This document shows positions 1 through 4,256 of a stretch of DNA of 7,158 nucleotides, piece after piece. The stretch covers positions 1-7,158 of the forward strand of contig JABMPI010000507.1 in assembly GCA_013203755.1 (NCBI GenBank), in the 5' to 3' direction. Position 1 is the first letter of the stretch. Each line of letters starts with the position of its first letter. The notes beneath the pieces are model-generated. The model ran no database searches, was not told the DNA's origin, and saw only the letters and a program-made list of their open reading frames with translations. Position numbers and translations under genes: made by a program. This stretch comes from Bacteroidota bacterium (GTDB lineage: Bacteria; Bacteroidota; Bacteroidia; Bacteroidales; Prolixibacteraceae).

Positions 1-171
1 CTGCCGGTCCCGGAGTCCGGTGATAAGATACAGGATGCGGCGGGAAACGTTTTTACAATAAAGCAGGCGCCGCCGCTTTCACCAGCGCTGCCGAGAGCGA
101 GAGGGACTCTGCCCCTGGAAGCGCGGCGAACAGTGATCGGAGAGAGCCCGAACGTTTTAAGACTCTGAGCT
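1..171. other. GC-rich segment of foreign composition abutting a broken cysI
   Basis: By hand count about 102 of 171 bases are G or C (about 60%), against an evidently AT-rich remainder, and CpG is abundant. On the minus strand, CysI homology runs smoothly down to position 172 and stops in mid-motif; the next four codons (SSES) and the stop at 157-159 do not resemble the family. On the plus strand one frame is open from position 1 to a TGA at 166-168, but I recognise no protein in it. At least one minus-strand frame is also open, which is unremarkable for GC-rich DNA. The change falls within or beside a GAGCTC hexamer at 167-172. No inverted repeat or target duplication is visible at the join. 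A chimeric assembly or ligation join is the simplest reading; a true insertion or rearrangement is the alternative. Confidence 0.7.
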
Positions 172-954
172 CTTTGTTTCACCAAAAGTTGAGCCCAATC
201 CACCGCCCACAACTACATTGTAGCTTACAATTTTTTTATTTTTTACGATGGCAATAAAACCTAAATCTTGCGAAAACACATCGCAGTCGTTATTTGGTGG
301 AACTACAATTGCAATTTTAAATTTACGCGGCAAGTAACGATTTCCATAAAGCGGCTCCACTTCCGTTTTACTATCGGCAACCAATTTTTTATCGAGCCAA
401 ATTTCGTGATACGCCTTTGTTTTTGGCAAAAGGTGTTCGCTTATCTTTTGTGCTGAATCAATAACTTCGGCATAAAAAGGCGACTCGGCAGGATTGGCAT
501 GGCTCATCACATTTCGGTTTACATCGCCACAAGCTGCAATTGTGTCGAGCAAACTATCATTCATTTCGCGAATGGTATTTTTAAGATTTTTTTTCAAAAC
601 ACCATGCAACTGAAAAGTTTGGCGAGTAGTTAATTTCAACGTGTGATTTGCATATTTTTCTGAAATCGCATCCATTTTCAGCCACTGCTCCGGTGTAAAT
701 TTCCCACCAGGCATCCGCAACCTTATTAGAAAAGAAAATGCAGGCTCCAGTTTCTGATGCTTTCGTTCTTTATCAATGTCCCTGTCCCATTGTTGATAAA
801 TTCCATGGAATTTTGAAATTTGAGTATCACCATCGGCAATTGCTCCGGTTATTGGGTTGGCCAAACTTTCAACTAAAGTTCCACGCAAATAATTGCTGTC
901 GTATTTTAGCTTTTCAACTTCCGAAAGTTCCTTCCAATTTATAGTATCGCTCAT
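157..954 (-). CDS. cysI: Sulfite reductase hemoprotein beta-component, N-terminal part only (3' end lost at the junction)
   Basis: CysI carries siroheme and a [4Fe-4S] cluster and reduces sulfite to sulfide in cytoplasmic sulfate assimilation. Residues 1-261 follow E. coli CysI closely from SNYLRGT (20-26) through KFHGIYQQWDRD (48-59), KLEP (68-71), RQTFQLHG (111-118), NRNV (146-149), KISEHLLP (170-177), LPRKFK (208-213) and VVGGGLG (248-254). R78, R147, K211 and K213 match the siroheme-phosphate and sulfite contacts R83, R153, K215 and K217 of E. coli. The family is about 570 residues, so the second half is missing, including the four cysteines that hold the cluster and siroheme. The last four residues are not CysI-like, and the true homology ends at about 172. 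The start is well fixed because an in-frame stop lies five codons upstream. It is last in the visible operon, 143 bp after cysJ. If the join is an artefact, the real gene is probably intact. Confidence 0.92.
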   Translation of the reverse strand: MSDTINWKELSEVEKLKYDSNYLRGTLVESLANPITGAIADGDTQISKFHGIYQQWDRDIDKERKHQKLEPAFSFLIRLRMPGGKFTPEQWLKMDAISEKYANHTLKLTTRQTFQLHGVLKKNLKNTIREMNDSLLDTIAACGDVNRNVMSHANPAESPFYAEVIDSAQKISEHLLPKTKAYHEIWLDKKLVADSKTEVEPLYGNRYLPRKFKIAIVVPPNNDCDVFSQDLGFIAIVKNKKIVSYNVVVGGGLGSTFGETKSSES

Positions 955-1097
955 TGTTGTATCTATTTATTTTATCGAAACCTTATTCTTATCGAACAAC
1001 TGCTTCTTAAAACTATTTACTAATGCATGAATGCTAAAATACGTAAAGGTTTTATTTCAAGCATTATTACATTCATCCTTCTCGCATTTCAAACGTT

Positions 1098-2873
1098 CTA
1101 ATAAACATCGGTCTGAAATCGCTTCTCTCTTTTTAGGTTTTTCAGGTATTTCTCTGCTTGTTCTTCGCTAATTCCACCCTGAGTTTGTATTATTTCCAAC
1201 AAAGTTTTATTCACATCTTTTGCCATGTGTTTCATGTCGCCACACAAATAAAAGTGAGCACCATTTTCAATCCACTCATAAATCTCTTTCTCGTTCTCTT
1301 TTAATTTATGTTGAACGTATATTTTTTCTTTCTGATCGCGTGAAAATGCCACATCCAATTTTTCGAGGTGCTTTGTTTTCAACAATTTTTGCCATTCTAT
1401 CTGATATAAAAAGTCGGCATTAAATCTACGGTCACCAAAAAACAACCACGAATTCCCTTTTAATCCCCGACTTTCCCGCTCCTGCATAAAAGCACGGTAA
1501 GGGGCAATTCCGGTTCCTGCGCCAACCATAATAATTTTCGACCCGTTTGCCGGAAGTTTAAAAGATGGATTCTTATCGATATAAATTGGAACCTGACTAT
1601 CTAATTCAATCCCTTCGGCCAAATAAGAGGAACATGCCCCCAGACGTTTTCTGCCATTCGTTTCGTATCGCACAACCGATACCGTTGCATGAACTTCTTC
1701 TCCAACACTTTCCAGGCTCGATGAAATGGAATACAACCGAGGAGGAAGTGCCCTTAAAATTTCTACAAATTTATTGGCATTCCAGTCAAACGGAAAATCT
1801 TCCAGAAGATCCAGCACATCGTGTCCATAGAGATAATCGTCTAACAACTTATCGTCGTTTAGCAATTTCCCGATTTCCTGATTATTTGTTTTTTCAAAAT
1901 ATTTCCGAATAATATCGAATGTAAGAATCGTAATTTCAAGATGATAAGATAGGGCATCAACAATAGAAACTTCCTCATTATTAATATCTACAAGTTGGTC
2001 CGGACTAAAACCTGTTTTCTGAATAATTTGTTCTACAAGAGACTCGGGATTTTTTGTAAAAATACCCAGAGAATCTCCCGGCTCATAAGTCAACCCCGAA
2101 TCTTCCAACGACAATTCTAAATGGTAAACTTCCTTATCTGACTCGCGACCGGTTATTTTAACTTTTTCGAGAACTGTTGCTAAATATGGATTCCTTTTCG
2201 AATATTCGTCAACAACACTTTTGGGTGCCTCATTTTCAATTTTTGCTGTTGGTGCTACTGGCGCCAGATTCAAAAGAAAATTATTCATCCAAACTTCAGC
2301 TTTAGCTTCGTAATCTACATCACAACTTTCTAAAGCTACAATACTATATGCACCCAATTTTTTACAAGCCGAATAAATATCGTCCCCTGTTTTACAAAAA
2401 TATTTGTACGATTTGTCTCCCAATGCCAAAACCGAATAACTAAGGTTTTCTAATTTCGGTGCCCGTTTCCCGGTAATATATTTATAAAAATCTTCAGCCA
2501 TATCCGGCGGTTCGCCTTCGCCATGTGTACTAACAATTATGGCAAGGTTTTCCTCCTCCTTCAGTTTTTTGTAATTATAATCGTACATACTTATTACATT
2601 CGCCGAAATATTCTTAAAAGCCGCTTTTTCAGCAAGTATATCAGCTAAAGATTTCGAATTTCCGGTTTCGGAACCATACAAAATAGTAAGTTTGGTTTGC
2701 ATAACAGAAATACTTTCAGTTTTAGAGTTAACTGTTGTACCCTGGTTTAATGCAGACAATCTTCCCTCCAGAAATCCATTTAACCAAATTATTTGGTCGG
2801 CAGTAACGTTCTGTACCAGCTCGTTTAATGCCACAATTTGTTTTTCGTTTAATGGATTTGATTTAATACTCAT
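1098..2873 (-). CDS. cysJ: Sulfite reductase (NADPH) flavoprotein alpha-component
   Basis: CysJ takes electrons from NADPH through FAD and FMN and delivers them to the CysI hemoprotein. At 591 residues it is colinear with E. coli CysJ (599). Residues 8-40 match the N-terminal helical segment thought to support oligomerisation. The flavodoxin domain (about 60-200) has the FMN loops YGSETGNS (66-73), STHGEGEPPDMA (115-126) and LALGDKSYKYFC (149-160). The FAD domain (about 225-440) has RLYSISSS (379-386) and LGACSSYLAE (411-420). The NADPH domain has IMVGAGTGIAPYRAFMQER (448-466), FFGDRR (478-483), SRDQKEKIYVQ (511-521) and YLCGDMKHMAKDV (542-554). It ends in TDVY, as E. coli ends in RDVY. It lies 49 bp after the siroheme gene. 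A cytochrome P450 reductase-type enzyme shares the fold, but the neighbours and the N- and C-terminal matches favour CysJ. Confidence 0.95.
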   Translation of the reverse strand: MSIKSNPLNEKQIVALNELVQNVTADQIIWLNGFLEGRLSALNQGTTVNSKTESISVMQTKLTILYGSETGNSKSLADILAEKAAFKNISANVISMYDYNYKKLKEEENLAIIVSTHGEGEPPDMAEDFYKYITGKRAPKLENLSYSVLALGDKSYKYFCKTGDDIYSACKKLGAYSIVALESCDVDYEAKAEVWMNNFLLNLAPVAPTAKIENEAPKSVVDEYSKRNPYLATVLEKVKITGRESDKEVYHLELSLEDSGLTYEPGDSLGIFTKNPESLVEQIIQKTGFSPDQLVDINNEEVSIVDALSYHLEITILTFDIIRKYFEKTNNQEIGKLLNDDKLLDDYLYGHDVLDLLEDFPFDWNANKFVEILRALPPRLYSISSSLESVGEEVHATVSVVRYETNGRKRLGACSSYLAEGIELDSQVPIYIDKNPSFKLPANGSKIIMVGAGTGIAPYRAFMQERESRGLKGNSWLFFGDRRFNADFLYQIEWQKLLKTKHLEKLDVAFSRDQKEKIYVQHKLKENEKEIYEWIENGAHFYLCGDMKHMAKDVNKTLLEIIQTQGGISEEQAEKYLKNLKREKRFQTDVY

Positions 2874-2922
2874 ATATCTAATTTTTATATTATCTAGTGT
2901 TGATCCATAAAATCCGCATTAT

Positions 2923-3381
2923 TTACGAATGGACTTTTTTCTCAATTAGAAATTCCTGTATTGAATTCCGAATTTTAATGGATTCAAAAACATCTTCGCC
3001 ATTTGAGCCAACCGCAACTGTTATATTTCCACGTTTATAAATTGCAGGCGACACAAACTGACATAACTCTGGTTCGTCGTGAATGTTTACCAACACACCC
3101 ATTTCTTTTCCATCCATTACAATTTGTTGATTTACACCGAAATTATTGGTGCAAGAATAAAGCATTAGGTAACCTTCCAAAAATTCTTTTTGATATTCCT
3201 TTTCGTAATACTTAACACCCAATTGTTTTATTTCTTCACAAATATTTATTGCCAAGACTTCTACTTCGGCATTAAATCGTTGCAAAATTTTTATTTTTTT
3301 GAGTGCTCCTTGTCCACCACCAACAATTAAAATTTTCTGGTTGGCAATATCAATCGATATGGGTAAAAAATTCTTATTCAT
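2923..3381 (-). CDS. Precorrin-2 dehydrogenase / sirohydrochlorin ferrochelatase (siroheme synthase N-terminal module), short form
   Basis: It matches the NAD-dependent dehydrogenase/chelatase module of CysG and Met8p, which oxidises precorrin-2 and inserts iron to give siroheme, the cofactor of the CysI encoded downstream. The 152 residues begin with LPISIDIANQKILIVGGGQGA (6-26), containing the GGGxxA nucleotide-binding turn. Then come CTNN (77-80), LVNIHDEPELCQFVSPA (97-113) and AVGSNGED (123-130). D102 lines up with the proposed catalytic Asp104 of Salmonella CysG and S126 with Ser128. The protein stops at about CysG residue 150, so the helical dimerisation part (to about 215) and the SUMT methyltransferase domain are both absent. 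Only 49 bp separate it from cysJ, so the missing part is not there in another frame. It begins 9 bp after the DUF2061 gene, with no Shine-Dalgarno site. I give no symbol because naming in this family varies (cysG, met8, sirC). Confidence 0.85.
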   Translation of the reverse strand: MNKNFLPISIDIANQKILIVGGGQGALKKIKILQRFNAEVEVLAINICEEIKQLGVKYYEKEYQKEFLEGYLMLYSCTNNFGVNQQIVMDGKEMGVLVNIHDEPELCQFVSPAIYKRGNITVAVGSNGEDVFESIKIRNSIQEFLIEKKVHS

Positions 3382-3390
3382 AACTGTCTT

Positions 3391-3621
3391 TTAAATTTCA
3401 TATTCAATAGGAATCTTTTTTACTCTTCCAAAATCGCTTTTGTTCCATGCCCTTTCGTGGAAGTAATACAGAATCATTTTGGTAAAAAGTTCAATCCCTC
3501 CAATTGTAACGGCAAAGTTTAAATTACCCACAACCACCCACGATATTAATATTGTGTCAGTGGTTCCCAACATCCTCCACGAAATTGTTTTAACAATGCT
3601 CCTACTCGATTTCTCTACCAT
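3391..3621 (-). CDS. DUF2061 small inner-membrane protein, first gene of the sulfite reduction operon
   Basis: The 76-residue protein matches DUF2061 (PF09834), a family without established function. The signature runs IVKTISWRMLGTTDT (9-23), ISWVVVGN (26-33), then IGGIELFTKMILYYFHERAW (40-59). Two hydrophobic stretches, about 13-32 and 35-54, suggest a two-pass membrane hairpin; the HERAWNK and basic C-terminal tail probably face the cytoplasm. From general knowledge of Bacteroidota genomes, DUF2061 genes often sit beside cysH/cysD/cysN or are fused to adenylylsulfate kinase, so its place here heading a siroheme-cysJ-cysI run fits a recurrent sulfur link. The function itself is not known. 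The spacing to the next gene is 9 bp, which indicates co-transcription. The start is the first ATG before the conserved block, 4 codons upstream of it. Confidence 0.85.
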   Translation of the reverse strand: MVEKSSRSIVKTISWRMLGTTDTILISWVVVGNLNFAVTIGGIELFTKMILYYFHERAWNKSDFGRVKKIPIEYEI

Positions 3622-3665
3622 TTATGTTCTATTACGTTTCGTTCAATTTTTGTTTTGCTTCTACT

Positions 3666-3691
3666 GTGTTTTCTAAAAATATCAGAAACAC
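3666..3691. repeat. Imperfect inverted repeat in the leader of the sulfite reductase operon
   Basis: GTGTTTTCT (3666-3674) faces AGAAACAC (3684-3691) across a 9-base AT-rich centre, with one unpaired base in the longer arm. It lies 45-70 bp upstream of the DUF2061 start, between the terminator at 3744-3773 and the first gene. The centre holds TATTTTTA on the minus strand (3674-3681), one base off the TAnnTTTG -7 element, but I see no TTG at the right distance. It could be an operator or an RNA hairpin. No known riboswitch was recognised in 3622-3743. Confidence 0.3.
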
Positions 3692-3743
3692 TTTTTCCGC
3701 TCTCTGCCCCACTCTACACACTATCTTAAATTCAAGCATAAAA

Positions 3744-3773
3744 AAAGCCCTTCTGTTTTAACAGAAAGGCTTT
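3744..3773 (-). terminator. Intrinsic terminator ending the small minus-strand unit
   Basis: Fourteen-base arms at 3744-3757 and 3760-3773 pair completely in minus-strand RNA, with one U-G wobble; the same pair is a C-A mismatch in plus-strand RNA. The last A-U pairs would open to give a usable loop. The minus-strand stem continues into a run of seven U (GGGCTTTTTTTATG). It begins 24 bp past the stop of the 34-codon ORF at 3797-3901 and lies about 120 bp before the DUF2061 start. It therefore separates the small unit from the sulfur operon. The plus-strand tail is weaker (TTTAATTTTA), and no plus-strand gene ends here. Confidence 0.75.
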
Positions 3774-3796
3774 AATTTTAAATATTTATAATCTTA

Positions 3797-3901
3797 TTAA
3801 TATTTCAGTTTAACCTTCTGCCAAATAAAATAGCTACAACACATACACATCATTGTACATGCCATCAAAACCCTTTTATTATCAGAAGAAAATCTTTTCA
3901 T
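3797..3901 (-). CDS. Hypothetical 34-residue cysteine-rich single-pass membrane peptide
   Basis: An ATG at 3899-3901 opens 34 codons ending with TAA at 3797-3799. The predicted peptide starts MKRFSSDNKR, continues with a hydrophobic stretch VLMACTMMCMCCSYFIW (11-27), and ends QKVKLKY. The stretch has four cysteines (15, 19, 21, 22), including a CMCC cluster. It is flanked by basic residues on both sides, a layout seen in small membrane peptides. I recognise no family. The case for a gene comes mainly from context: a perfect TAnnTTTG element about 30 bp upstream and an intrinsic terminator 24 bp downstream, both in its direction. There is no clear ribosome binding site, which is normal for this phylum. 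The alternative is a non-coding RNA of roughly 180 nt from the same promoter and terminator, with the ORF there by chance. Confidence 0.45.
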   Translation of the reverse strand: MKRFSSDNKRVLMACTMMCMCCSYFIWQKVKLKY

Positions 3902-3910
3902 ATCTATTTA

Positions 3911-3926
3911 CATGACTTTTGTCACA
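3911..3926. promoter_or_regulatory. CRP-like imperfect palindrome in the leader of the small unit
   Basis: On the minus strand the site reads TGTGA-N6-TCATG, against the CRP/FNR-family pattern TGTGA-N6-TCACA, with 8 of 10 arm positions matching. The core TGAC-AAAA-GTCA is a perfect inverted repeat. It lies at or just after the expected transcription start of the small minus-strand unit and about 245 bp upstream of the plus-strand promoter of the EF-G gene. The match is short and AT-rich DNA yields such sites by chance, so this is a candidate only. Confidence 0.25.
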
Positions 3927-3931
3927 CATTG

Positions 3932-3939
3932 CAAATGTA
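3932..3939 (-). promoter_or_regulatory. Bacteroidota -7 element for the small minus-strand unit
   Basis: The minus strand reads TACATTTG, a full match to the TAnnTTTG -7 consensus of Bacteroidota. Its end lies 30 bp before the ATG at 3899-3901, leaving a leader of about 24 nt. The -33 TTG is not clear at the expected distance. The element sits within a 13-bp inverted repeat, ACATT-GCA-AATGT (3926-3938 on the plus strand), which could be an operator over the promoter. Confidence 0.5.
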
Positions 3940-4161
3940 GAGTAATTTTTCACATACCCTGTATAAATCTTTTCTTTTTTTTATTCAGTCTAAATAAATT
4001 AGAATTTTACAATCTCCACATTCCTCCAAAAAGTCTCAACTGTTTGATTATTGCTGCAAAAGAAACAAAATTGACAAAAGACAAAAAAACATTAAAAAAT
4101 GTATGATAAATTTACTTGTTATAAAAATGTTTTACAATACAAACTGGAATTAAGCAAGCAG

Positions 4162-4192
4162 GTTGATTGTTAACAATTAATTACTATTTTTG
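4162..4192 (+). promoter_or_regulatory. Promoter of the EF-G2-like gene
   Basis: GTTG at 4162-4165 serves as the -33 element. After a 19-bp spacer comes TATTTTTG (4185-4192), a full match to the TAnnTTTG -7 consensus. Transcription would start near 4199, giving a leader of about 58 nt before the ATG at 4257. No Shine-Dalgarno site is present, as is usual in this phylum. Confidence 0.65.
4166..4177. promoter_or_regulatory. Perfect 12-bp palindrome within the EF-G2-like promoter (candidate operator)
   Basis: ATTGTTAACAAT is its own reverse complement. Allowing one mismatched pair, the symmetry extends to 18 bp (4163-4180). It starts directly after the predicted -33 TTG and fills the left part of the spacer, so a bound protein would contact or block RNA polymerase. 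The bound factor is not known. It is not the standard CRP pattern, since its half-sites are centred on GTTAAC. Confidence 0.45.
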
Positions 4193-4256
4193 GTTGCCTT
4201 TCGCCAGAATCACTAACTGAAAAAGGTATAAAACAAATCAATAAAACTGATATAAT

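Larger units (their letters stand above)
3902..4256. other. Intergenic region of 355 bp between divergent units
   Basis: This stretch separates the small minus-strand ORF from the EF-G paralogue. It is strongly AT-rich with A and T runs. The left end holds the minus-strand promoter and inverted repeats (3911-3939), and the right end holds the plus-strand promoter and palindrome (4162-4192). Between about 3940 and 4160 I see nothing I can support: no RNA gene, no repeat array, and only low-complexity short open frames. Confidence 0.6.

Noticed and set aside
1..168. Plus-strand frame open from the window edge to a TGA at 166-168
   Set aside because: It lies wholly in the GC-rich segment, where stops are rare. 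A minus-strand frame is open too, and the translation resembles nothing I know.
1025..1034. Short inverted repeat GCAT-GA-ATGC in the 143-bp gap between cysJ and cysI
   Set aside because: Four-base arms are expected by chance, there is no U tract for a terminator and no full TAnnTTTG element nearby, so separate control of cysI is not supported.
1565..1912. Plus-strand 115-codon open frame inside cysJ
   Set aside because: It is fully antisense to the strongly conserved FAD domain of CysJ and shows no recognisable motif.
3622..3743. Possible riboswitch in the sulfur operon leader
   Set aside because: The leader is only about 120 nt, and I could not recognise the conserved core of any SAM-type or other riboswitch in it.
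3912..4106. Plus-strand 64-codon open frame in the intergenic region
   Set aside because: The translation is low in complexity, rich in Phe, Leu and Lys, follows AT-rich runs, overlaps the minus-strand promoter and has no promoter or terminator of its own.
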